Shown: in pieces, positions 1 through 5,807 of the stretch
Layout: every line of letters starts with the position of its first letter
Numbering within the stretch: the first letter of the stretch is position 1
Source: Actinomycetes bacterium
GTDB lineage: Bacteria > Actinomycetota > Acidimicrobiia > UBA5794
Assembly: GCA_030598305.1 (NCBI GenBank)
Contig: JAUVQC010000052.1
Location: forward strand, 1-8,093
Reading direction: 5' to 3'
DNA length: 8,093 bases
Notes under the pieces: model-generated
What the model saw: only the letters and a program-made list of their open reading frames with translations
What the model was told of the DNA's origin: nothing
The model's database searches: none
Position numbers and translations under genes: made by a program

Positions 1-639
1 GCCAAGCATCGCACTCAGCGATTCGGTAGGCGTATCAGCGATATCTCCGATCGTCTCAAGCCCCAGATCGTGAAGCTTGCGCTCCGTAACCGGGCCCACG
101 CCCCAGAGATACGCGACAGGGAGCGGATGGAGAAATGCGATCTCCTCACCCGGTTGGACGACGATCAGGCCATCCGGCTTCGCCACCTGGCTTGCGATCT
201 TCGAGAGGAACTTGCGCGGCGTGACCCCGACGGAAACCGCGAGTCCCGTCTGCTCCTTGACATCAACCCTGATCATCCGGGCAATGTCTGCTGGCGATCC
301 AAAGAGGTTCACAGAGCCGGTGACGTCCATGAAAGCCTCATCGATCGAGAGTGGCTCCACGAGTGGTGTGTAGGCCTCGAAGATCTCGAAAATAGTTCTC
401 GAATATTCCGTGTACGCCCCGAACGTGCCATCGACGACGATCAACTGCGGACATCGGGCCTTCGCATCCACAAGCCGCATGCCGCCGCGGACCCCGTAAT
501 CCTTTGCTTCATACGTGCATGAAAGCACCACGCCACCACCAACAGCGACGGGCTTGCCTTTCAGCGACGGGTCCTCGAGGACGGCAACAGCAGCGTAGAA
601 CGCGTCGAGATCTGCGTGCAGAATGCCCGGGATGTCCAT
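1..639 (-). CDS. dinB: DNA polymerase IV (Y-family, DinB), C-terminus cut by window edge
   Basis: Translesion DNA polymerase of the Y family, which copies damaged templates with low fidelity. The first 213 residues are visible; the frame runs open off the left edge, so the rest of the thumb and the little-finger domain are missing. Visible signatures: LHADLDAFYAAV at residues 7-18, with metal-binding Asp10 and Tyr15 at the steric-gate position; YEAKDYGVRGGM at 50-61; SIDEAF at 98-103, with catalytic Asp100 and Glu101; TPRKFLSKIASQVAKPDG at about 141-158; and the helix-hairpin-helix stretch LWGVGPVTERKLHDLG. I chose the ATG at 637-639 because it puts the first catalytic Asp at residue 10, close to E. 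coli Pol IV. An in-frame ATG at 655-657 would add six residues but lies inside a palindrome. There is no clear Shine-Dalgarno. It is last of four co-oriented genes, 49 bp after the hydrolase. Identification is firm; the start is less so. Confidence 0.95.
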   Translation of the reverse strand, partial: MDIPGILHADLDAFYAAVAVLEDPSLKGKPVAVGGGVVLSCTYEAKDYGVRGGMRLVDAKARCPQLIVVDGTFGAYTEYSRTIFEIFEAYTPLVEPLSIDEAFMDVTGSVNLFGSPADIARMIRVDVKEQTGLAVSVGVTPRKFLSKIASQVAKPDGLIVVQPGEEIAFLHPLPVAYLWGVGPVTERKLHDLGLETIGDIADTPTESLSAMLG

Positions 640-641
640 AT

Positions 642-672
642 GAATATGGTCGCACATACGTGCGACATATTC
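642..672. promoter_or_regulatory. Long palindrome just upstream of dinB, LexA-like geometry
   Basis: GAATATGGTCGCAC (642-655) and GTGCGACATATTC (660-672) are reverse complements apart from one extra G, separated by ATAC. The 16-bp core TCGCAC-ATAC-GTGCGA (650-665) has the half-site and 4-bp spacer layout of Gram-positive/actinobacterial LexA boxes (CGAAC-N4-GTTCG), and the spacer fits RNRY. The usually conserved A of GAAC is C here. It fills most of the gap between the hydrolase stop and the dinB start, ending 2 bp before the ATG. It could be an operator for LexA or another dimeric repressor, or an mRNA hairpin that hides the dinB start. Confidence 0.5.
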
Positions 673-688
673 ACTGTCAGGTGCGGGT

Positions 689-1870
689 TCAGACGTCGGG
701 AGCCATCCGCGCAAGGACCACGCCCGCGATCACTCGGCCGATCGTTGTGTGGCCAGCGGTATTCGGGTGCGGCCAGCCGGCCCAGGACTGGGTAGCGATG
801 TCCCGGTTGATGTCCACCCACGTGACGTCGCTCGTCAGGCCTGCCTTCAAACCATGGTGCAGTTCTTCCATCGCTTCGGCCATCTCTGCCGAACACTCGT
901 CGCCGATCGGTGCCCAGAGAGGAGCAATCTCGGTCCCTGTTATGTCGTAGTAGCCGGTCCAGAAGATCGCGGCATTTGTCATCGATGTGAGCACCCGCGC
1001 TGTCCGACGCGTACCGGTCTCGATGGTCGCGGTTCGCTCGCCTATGTTCCACTTGTCGCGGAGCGCCAGATCGCATGCGCGTCGATCGCCATCCCTCGTT
1101 ACCGAGATGGCCGTGTCCCTGGTCAGACCGACGATCACGTCGGTCCAGTTGGTCGAGTTGATCCCTGCAGTAATGACGACGATGTTCCACGATGCTGCAT
1201 CGACGAGCTGCTGGATCTCTGCGACCTGCGCTTCATGGGAGACCCCACAGGAATCAGACCCGCCCGAGTGCATAGCGTTGATGCCTGCGCCGGCCCACGC
1301 AATATTCACATACTCAGGTGCCCAGGCATCCGGAAGTCGAGCAGCAATACCGGCGGAAAGCTCGCTGCCATAGGACAATCTCGCATCGGTGCACGTCGAG
1401 TCACCTGTGAACCACTGTCGTGTATAGCCCGACGCGATCGAGTCTCCAGCAACGACGATGGTCGGGACGCTCGGCGTAACGCCGGACCACACGGGGAACC
1501 AGTCGGACGCGTTCGCATGGATGTCGATCGCACGCAACTCAAGGGAATAGTGAGTCTCGGGGATCGTCATCGAGTAGTCAACGCTTGGCATGCTCGTCTC
1601 CGCGCGTTGGGTGGAACCGAACGTGGAACTGTTCCACCGGTACTCGTATCGCTCAATACCGTCGTTGTCCGTTGCGTCAACAACGAGATCCGCTTCAAGG
1701 AGCGCATTGTGCGACTGAGGAGCAAGAAGCTCGACAGAGTGCACCGTCGGTCTGGTATCCCCATCAGGCAAGATTCCAACGCTGGGCCGGACCCTCGCGC
1801 CCGCAGGCACCGCGAACAAAGCTGTCAAGGCAATCGCAAGAAGCAGCACTGTTCTGAACCGGATACTCAT
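689..1870 (-). CDS. Secreted SGNH/GDSL-family hydrolase with N-terminal Ig-like region
   Basis: Predicted exported esterase or lipase-like hydrolase of 393 residues; the substrate is unknown. Residues 1-25 form a signal peptide: Arg4 and Arg6, a hydrophobic core (VLLLAIALTALFAV) and a PAGA-type cleavage site. Residues 40-130 look like an immunoglobulin-like beta-sandwich (alternating hydrophobic strands, 'ATDNDGIERYEYRWN'). The SGNH domain starts near 137: block I AGDSIASG with Ser144, block II Gly194, block III AGIN with Gly236 and Asn238, and block V WPHPN with His368. The Asp normally three residues before the catalytic His is Gly365, so this may be a Ser-His dyad or use an acid from elsewhere. 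Cys160, Cys208, Cys266 and Cys326 could form disulfides, as expected outside the cell. The start follows the signal peptide; the Shine-Dalgarno is weak. It lies 53 bp after the acyl-CoA synthetase, so its substrate may be a lipid or acyl ester (inference). Confidence 0.87.
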   Translation of the reverse strand: MSIRFRTVLLLAIALTALFAVPAGARVRPSVGILPDGDTRPTVHSVELLAPQSHNALLEADLVVDATDNDGIERYEYRWNSSTFGSTQRAETSMPSVDYSMTIPETHYSLELRAIDIHANASDWFPVWSGVTPSVPTIVVAGDSIASGYTRQWFTGDSTCTDARLSYGSELSAGIAARLPDAWAPEYVNIAWAGAGINAMHSGGSDSCGVSHEAQVAEIQQLVDAASWNIVVITAGINSTNWTDVIVGLTRDTAISVTRDGDRRACDLALRDKWNIGERTATIETGTRRTARVLTSMTNAAIFWTGYYDITGTEIAPLWAPIGDECSAEMAEAMEELHHGLKAGLTSDVTWVDINRDIATQSWAGWPHPNTAGHTTIGRVIAGVVLARMAPDV

Positions 1871-1910
1871 AACGAGGAACCTACCAACCGAGCGAGTTAG
1901 TGACCTCGTT
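1871..1910. repeat. Inverted repeat in the hydrolase leader
   Basis: AACGAGG (1871-1877) and CCTCGTT (1904-1910) are perfect 7-bp inverted repeats with a 26-base loop. On the minus-strand transcript the second arm ends directly against the ATG of the SGNH hydrolase. This could be a hairpin affecting translation, or a short terminator remnant after the acyl-CoA synthetase. The stem is short for its loop, so chance is possible. Confidence 0.3.
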
Positions 1911-1923
1911 CCGGCTTCCTACC

Positions 1924-3711
1924 TCAGCCGCCGTAGATCTCATCGATCACGCTCGCGTACTTGGAAGCGACTACGGAGCGTTTCACCTTCAGAGTTGGCG
2001 TGAGCTCGCCACCTTCGATCGAGAGGTCCTCTGGCAGTATGCGGAAGGTCTTGATGGCCTCAGCTTTCGACACAGCCTTGTTGGCGAGGTCGACCGCTGA
2101 CTGCACCTCCGCGATCACATCGGCATCACTGATCAGGTCGGCGGTAACGGCGCCCTCCATTCCGTGATCCGCTGCCCACGGTGCAATGGCGTCCGCATCG
2201 AGCGTGACAAGCGCTGCAATGAAGGGCTTGGCATCACCGACCACCATCACCTGGCTAACCAGGGCATTCGAACGCATCCGGTCCTCAAGGACAGCAGGGG
2301 CGACATTCTTGCCTGCCGCTGTCACGATGATCTCCTTCTTTCGGCCCGTGATCGAGAGGAACCCGTCATCATCGAGGACCCCGATGTCACCTGAATGGAA
2401 CCAGTCGTCGGTAAACGACTCGGCCGTCGCCACGTCGTTGTTCCAGTACCCGGAGTACACCTGACCTCCCTTGATGAGCACCTCACCGTCCTCCGCGATG
2501 CGGATCGAGGTGCCCTGAACCGGCCTGCCAACCGTTCCGACCTTGATCGCATCCGGTCGATTCAATGTGCCGCCTGCGGTGGTCTCCGTAAGGCCGTATC
2601 CCTCGAGGATGGTGATGCCCGTACCCCTGAAGAAGTGACCCAACCTGGCTCCCAATGGTGCTCCACCTGAGATCGCATAGGCGATGTCACCGCCGAACAA
2701 GGCCTTGATCTTCGAATAGACCAGCTTGTCGAACATGCTGTGGGCCAACTTCGTCCCGATCTTGATCTTCCCTCTCTGGATGCCTTGGGAGTACGCGATC
2801 GCGACGCTCGCGGCCCTGTCAAAGATCTTCCCCTTGCCCTCGGCCTCAGCCTTCTGCTTTGCACCGTTGTACACCTTCTCGAACACCCGCGGGACGGAGA
2901 ACACGAACGTCGGCTTGAACATCGGCAACTCCTCGAGAAGGTTCGGAATCCCGGTGGAGAACCCGATGGTGGTTCCTGTTGATATTGCTACCGCCTGCAC
3001 GGCCCTGGCGTAGATATGTGCCAGGGGCAGGAACATGAGCGTTCGGTAGCCCTCACCGAGAAGGCCGTCGATGGTGCCATCCAGCTGGGTCACATTCCAC
3101 GCGAAGTTGTAGTGGGTCAATACACAGCCCTTCGGCATACCCGTGGTACCGGAGGTGTAGACGAGGGTTGCGAGGTCGTCGTGGTTGATGTTCGCGACAC
3201 GGCTGTCGACTTCGGCTCGGGTGACATCGGTCGCCATCGATCGAAGCTTCTCGATCGCTCCGTCATCGATGACAAAGACATTTCGGCAGTTCGGGAGGGA
3301 ACCAGACACGTCGTCATACGCGGCAAACGTGTCGGCGTTCTCCGAAATGAGCGTGACACAGCCGGAGTCCTGGAGGATCCACTCGACCTGCTCGGCAGAT
3401 GACGTTTCGTAGATCGTGGTCGTCGCCGCGCCAGCTGCCCAGATCGCGTAGTCGAAGTACGTGAACTCGATACGGGTACCCGAATGCAACGCGACTCGAT
3501 CTCCATGATTCACTCCGGCAGCAACAAGACCGGCTGCGAGTTCTCGCACCATCTCCCAGAACTCTGCAGTCGAGACATCGACGAATCGATCCCCGTCGCG
3601 ATAGGCGAGCGCTGGATGCTCCGGCGCAGTCTCAACACGCTCAACGAGCTGCTGGACAACATTGACATGTTGGTCAACCTTGGATGCACCAGGCGTTGTA
3701 TACGTCTTCAT
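1924..3711 (-). CDS. fadD: Long-chain fatty-acid-CoA ligase (FadD15-like AMP-forming)
   Basis: Activates long-chain fatty acids to acyl-CoA through an acyl-adenylate, feeding lipid synthesis or beta-oxidation; cytosolic or membrane-associated. The 595-residue length is typical of FadD15-type enzymes. Adenylate-forming (ANL) motifs in order: P-loop YTSGTTGMPKG at 185-195; LPLAHIYAR at 228-236; ISGGAPLG at 347-354; YGLTET at 372-377; the ribose-binding Asp442 in HSGDIG; GRKKEII at 456-462 at the hinge to the small C-terminal domain; and TPTLKVKR at 571-578, where Lys575 is the likely adenylation lysine. No key residue is missing. The start is supported by a strong Shine-Dalgarno (3716-3720), among the best in the window. 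It sits 66 bp downstream of the membrane-protein gene and 53 bp upstream of the SGNH hydrolase, all on the minus strand. Chain-length preference cannot be read from sequence by eye. Confidence 0.95.
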   Translation of the reverse strand: MKTYTTPGASKVDQHVNVVQQLVERVETAPEHPALAYRDGDRFVDVSTAEFWEMVRELAAGLVAAGVNHGDRVALHSGTRIEFTYFDYAIWAAGAATTTIYETSSAEQVEWILQDSGCVTLISENADTFAAYDDVSGSLPNCRNVFVIDDGAIEKLRSMATDVTRAEVDSRVANINHDDLATLVYTSGTTGMPKGCVLTHYNFAWNVTQLDGTIDGLLGEGYRTLMFLPLAHIYARAVQAVAISTGTTIGFSTGIPNLLEELPMFKPTFVFSVPRVFEKVYNGAKQKAEAEGKGKIFDRAASVAIAYSQGIQRGKIKIGTKLAHSMFDKLVYSKIKALFGGDIAYAISGGAPLGARLGHFFRGTGITILEGYGLTETTAGGTLNRPDAIKVGTVGRPVQGTSIRIAEDGEVLIKGGQVYSGYWNNDVATAESFTDDWFHSGDIGVLDDDGFLSITGRKKEIIVTAAGKNVAPAVLEDRMRSNALVSQVMVVGDAKPFIAALVTLDADAIAPWAADHGMEGAVTADLISDADVIAEVQSAVDLANKAVSKAEAIKTFRILPEDLSIEGGELTPTLKVKRSVVASKYASVIDEIYGG

Positions 3712-3715
3712 CGAC

Positions 3716-3720
3716 CCTCC
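3716..3720 (-). promoter_or_regulatory. Shine-Dalgarno of the acyl-CoA synthetase
   Basis: On the minus strand the leader reads GGGAGGGTCG then ATG. GGAGG ends four bases before the start codon, which fixes the ATG at 3709-3711. Confidence 0.75.
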
Positions 3721-3747
3721 CGATCTGGGGCGATGCTATCGAATCAG

Positions 3748-3777
3748 GCGTCATCGTGCAGAAGTACGCCATGACGC
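3748..3777 (-). repeat. Inverted repeat between membrane-protein gene and fadD
   Basis: GCGTCAT (3748-3754) and ATGACGC (3771-3777) form a 7-bp perfect inverted repeat with a 16-base loop. A short CGT/ACG pairing inside the loop could extend the stem. The first transcribed arm begins directly after the stop codon of the membrane-protein gene. There is no T-tract afterwards. It may be a partial terminator or attenuator separating that gene from fadD. Confidence 0.35.
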
Positions 3778-4728
3778 TCAGATACTGGCAAGCTCCCTTG
3801 TGTCCTCGTCGGACTCGAGTGGATCGCTCCCCCTCCCGGCCGCGGGTCGAGTTCTCCATACATACCACGCGACAACGAGGGCTACCGCGGCGCTCAGCGC
3901 GCCGACCAACCCGAACACATGGGTGTTGCTTCCGAGGAGAATCGCACTGCCAGATGCGATCGGACTGCCTCCGCCGCTCGGATCAAGCACCCAGGCACCG
4001 GTGCGAAACAGAACCGTGAAGGACAGAGCAGAAAGTACGATCCTCGTCGCGAGCGTGCGGACCATCGCGAGCCTGCTCGAAGAGAGCCAGATCGCGGACG
4101 CACCGGTCAGCACAAGTGCGAACAGGGCGAGTACGACGATCACCGACAGAACGCCTCGCGCATCGTTCACGATCCGCGCAACGGTCGCAGCGTCACCGGT
4201 CTCCAGATCGACATCTTCGGCCTGGGCAAGGGCGGCAGTCAGGACCTCCGTGTCGATCGATTCATCATGCTGTGCAAGCGTCGCCGATATGAGTGGCACG
4301 ACGGGACCGAGAGTCTCGGCGAGCTCAAGTGTCGCTGCATCGCCCTCATGGACGAAGAGGGCGCCAACGAACTGGTCGACCAACGACTCGAGGGCAATCT
4401 CAATCTCGGGGTGATCGGCGAGTTCGGATACCACCTGCTCTGCAGTTTCTGGATCAACGTCGCCGGAAGCCATGACCGCGTCCTCTATCCAGCTGTATAT
4501 GCGATCGCTTGCAATCTCTGCATTCACAACCGACCGGGCTGAGGCCTGGATCGTTGGTTGGTCATGAACTACGGCCCTCCCCCACAGTCCGACGAGCAAG
4601 AGTGTCGTCGCCATTCCGAAGGCCCAGAGAACGACCGAGAGAGAACCTCGGCGCGTGGATGTGCGCCAGGGAGTCGGATCCTCGGTTGGCATGGGTCGGT
4701 GCATAACCAGAAAGCGTATCTGCGTCAT
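3778..4728 (-). CDS. Membrane protein of unknown function, four predicted helices
   Basis: I cannot assign a function. The 316-residue protein has a short N-terminal cytoplasmic tail rich in Arg, a first membrane segment at about 30-50, then an outside region of about 140 residues (52-190). Three further hydrophobic segments follow at about 192-213, 226-247 and 269-291, with an acidic tail (DPLESDEDTRELASI). The outside region is helical-looking and acidic, with the run 'DRIYSWIEDAVMASGDVDPETAEQVVSELADHPEIEIALESLVDQFVGALF'. This repeating pattern of short helices after one membrane anchor resembles a group of poorly characterised actinobacterial membrane proteins (recollection, not searched). 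The start is uncertain: ATGs at 4728, 4704 and 4692 are in frame, none with a good Shine-Dalgarno. It is first in the minus-strand block and divergent from the small membrane protein at 4757. Confidence 0.75.
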   Translation of the reverse strand: MTQIRFLVMHRPMPTEDPTPWRTSTRRGSLSVVLWAFGMATTLLLVGLWGRAVVHDQPTIQASARSVVNAEIASDRIYSWIEDAVMASGDVDPETAEQVVSELADHPEIEIALESLVDQFVGALFVHEGDAATLELAETLGPVVPLISATLAQHDESIDTEVLTAALAQAEDVDLETGDAATVARIVNDARGVLSVIVVLALFALVLTGASAIWLSSSRLAMVRTLATRIVLSALSFTVLFRTGAWVLDPSGGGSPIASGSAILLGSNTHVFGLVGALSAAVALVVAWYVWRTRPAAGRGSDPLESDEDTRELASI

Positions 4729-4756
4729 GAGTTATCACACCGGTAGTTTCCGTGAC

Positions 4757-4972
4757 ATGGAGGAGATCCTCGACCTCAGCCTGCTAATCAAACAGATCGC
4801 CCTCGCGTTCGGACTCGCGATGGCGCTTGGCAACGGCTTTGCCATCATCCAGCACAAACGCGGTACGTCACCCAAAGGTGAAGCGGGTGAATTCCGGGCC
4901 GGACGGGCGTGGTGGCTTCTCACCGTCGGCGCGCTCATTTCGATCTGGGGTGCCGCCAGCCTTCTGAGCTGA
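4757..4972 (+). CDS. Small two-helix membrane protein, hypothetical
   Basis: A 71-residue protein of unknown function. It has two hydrophobic segments, about residues 8-28 (LLIKQIALAFGLAMALGNGF) and 49-69 (AWWLLTVGALISIWGAASLL). They are joined by a basic, Gly-rich loop (QHKRGTSPKGEAGEFRAGR), which suggests a helical hairpin with a cytoplasmic loop. In-frame ATGs exist upstream at 4655, 4691 and 4727, but those extensions are not hydrophobic and run antisense through the divergent gene's 5' end. The ATG at 4757 begins just before the first helix and is the simplest choice. There is no clear Shine-Dalgarno. Its start lies 28 bp from the farthest-upstream start of the divergent membrane-protein gene, so the two probably share a control region. 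Confidence 0.7.
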   Translation: MEEILDLSLLIKQIALAFGLAMALGNGFAIIQHKRGTSPKGEAGEFRAGRAWWLLTVGALISIWGAASLLS

Positions 4973-4995
4973 CGACCGCGCCACCAGCCTCGCTG

Positions 4996-5001
4996 TAGAC
5001 T
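4996..5001 (+). promoter_or_regulatory. Candidate -10 box for tRNA-Gly
   Basis: TGTAGACT precedes the tRNA; the TAGACT hexamer ends 11 bases before the first tRNA base, a fitting distance for a short 5' leader. No good -35 match is seen at 16-18 bp. The same hexamer occurs ahead of the GTPase gene at 5779-5784. Confidence 0.4.
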
Positions 5002-5012
5002 TCCGGACGTTC

Positions 5013-5083
5013 GCGGGTGTAGTTCAATGGCAGAACATCAGCTTCCCAAGCTGAATACGGGGGTTCGATTCCCCTCACCCGCT
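5013..5083 (+). tRNA. tRNA-Gly (anticodon CCC)
   Basis: A full cloverleaf can be drawn. The acceptor stem is GCGGGTG (5013-5019) with CACCCGC (5076-5082) and discriminator T5083, as usual for bacterial glycine tRNAs. The D arm is GTTC/GAAC. The anticodon stem TCAGC/GCTGA encloses loop TTCCCAA, giving anticodon CCC, which reads GGG. The variable loop is short (ATAC). The T arm is GGGGG-TTCGATT-CCCCT, closing with a G-T pair. The 3' CCA is not encoded; the sequence continues CCCT. No integrase or repeated 3' end is visible, so there is no sign of use as an attachment site. Confidence 0.95.
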
Positions 5084-5152
5084 CCCTCTGCTCGAATCCG
5101 TCCGGCACCGATGTGGCGTATCCTCTTGGTGAGACCATTCGAAGTCAACGGC

Positions 5153-5158
5153 AGGAGA
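5153..5158 (+). promoter_or_regulatory. Shine-Dalgarno of the DUF6325-like gene
   Basis: AGGAGA lies nine bases before the ATG at 5168. This decides the start: the frame is open much further upstream, but that stretch is the tRNA and its flanks. Confidence 0.7.
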
Positions 5159-5167
5159 TCACATCAC

Positions 5168-5665
5168 ATGACCATCGGACCATTGCAACTGCTCGTGATC
5201 GGATTCACCGATCCACAGCTCGACGGAAGCATTCTCGGCGCCCTCGATGATGCGTCAGCGTCCGGAGTCATCAAAGTCGTCGACATGCTCGGTGTCTATA
5301 AGGACCAAAACGGAGATGTGCTCGCTGCCCAGGCAAGCGATCTCACCGAAGACGAGGCAGTGACATACGGCGCATGGGTTGGCGCACTCATCGGACTTGG
5401 AGCAGCGGGCGAAGAAGGCGCAGCGGCCGGTGCCATGGTTGGCGCCATGCACGCGATGGATGAGTACGAATACGGTGTGGACCTCGAGGGCCTTGCCGGA
5501 ATCGCTGATGATCTGCCCTCCGGAGGTGCCGGCATGCTGATCGTCATCGAGCACACATGGGCCATTCCTCTGCGCGACGCACTTCGCGATTCGGGCGGAA
5601 TCATGATCGCACAGGACTTCCTGAGCCCCGAGGCCCTCATCACCATCGGAGCACTCTCCAGATAG
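5168..5665 (+). CDS. DUF6325/DUF1269-like protein
   Basis: A 165-residue protein of a family common in actinobacteria whose biochemical role is not established. It opens with GPLQLLVIGF, followed by a helix and 'SGVIKVVDMLGVYKDQNGDV' (residues 32-51). This beta-alpha-beta pattern matches the DUF6325 proteins I know. A Gly/Ala-rich stretch at about 66-96 (YGAWVGALIGLGAAGEEGAAAGAMVGAM) could be a membrane-associated or glycine-zipper-like helix pair. A second half, 'AGMLIVIEHTWAIPLRDAL', repeats the strand-helix layout. In related proteins this architecture suggests a dimeric ferredoxin-like fold around a hydrophobic insert (inference). The start is set by AGGAGA at 5153-5158. The gene stands alone after the tRNA and is closed by a strong hairpin 16 bp past the stop. 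Confidence 0.85.
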   Translation: MTIGPLQLLVIGFTDPQLDGSILGALDDASASGVIKVVDMLGVYKDQNGDVLAAQASDLTEDEAVTYGAWVGALIGLGAAGEEGAAAGAMVGAMHAMDEYEYGVDLEGLAGIADDLPSGGAGMLIVIEHTWAIPLRDALRDSGGIMIAQDFLSPEALITIGALSR

Positions 5666-5680
5666 ATTCCAGTCGTCCCA

Positions 5681-5717
5681 GGCGCGTCACTGCAGCAATC
5701 CACTGCGATGACGCGCC
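5681..5717 (+). terminator. Strong stem-loop after the DUF6325-like gene
   Basis: GGCGCGTCA (5681-5689) pairs perfectly with TGACGCGCC (5709-5717). Inside, after a C-A mismatch and a T-G pair, GCAG pairs with CTGC around the 7-base loop CAATCCA. It begins 16 bases after the stop codon. No T-run follows, so it would be a tail-less hairpin of the sort proposed in high-GC actinobacteria. It could alternatively be an mRNA 3'-end stabiliser. Confidence 0.5.
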
Positions 5718-5778
5718 GAAGACACGATCACATCGAGAATCTTCCGGCGGCGGGAGCCTGACCGGGACAGTCGAAACC

Positions 5779-5784
5779 TAGACT
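5779..5784 (+). promoter_or_regulatory. Candidate -10 box for the TGS GTPase
   Basis: TAGACT matches the hexamer ahead of the tRNA. A weak CTGACC -35-like element lies at 5758-5763 with a 15-bp spacer. Transcription would start near 5790-5791, giving a leader of about 17 bases with no Shine-Dalgarno. Confidence 0.35.
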
Positions 5785-5807
5785 GATGCCATGCAGTCGA
5801 TACGACC

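Noticed and set aside
749..1900. 383-codon open frame on the plus strand
   Set aside because: It is antisense to the SGNH hydrolase, which has a signal peptide and all catalytic blocks. The plus-strand product has no recognisable motif and reads like an antisense translation.
3662..4414. 250-codon plus-strand frame opposite the membrane protein and fadD start
   Set aside because: The Ser/Thr/Arg-rich product without domains is typical of the reverse of a membrane-protein gene, and it crosses the fadD ribosome-binding region.
5013..5083. tRNA-Gly as an integration site
   Set aside because: No integrase, no repeated tRNA 3' end and no foreign-looking cargo in the window.
5027..5167. Extended N-terminus of the DUF6325-like protein
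   Set aside because: The extension is a translation of tRNA-Gly and its flank. A good Shine-Dalgarno supports the start at 5168.
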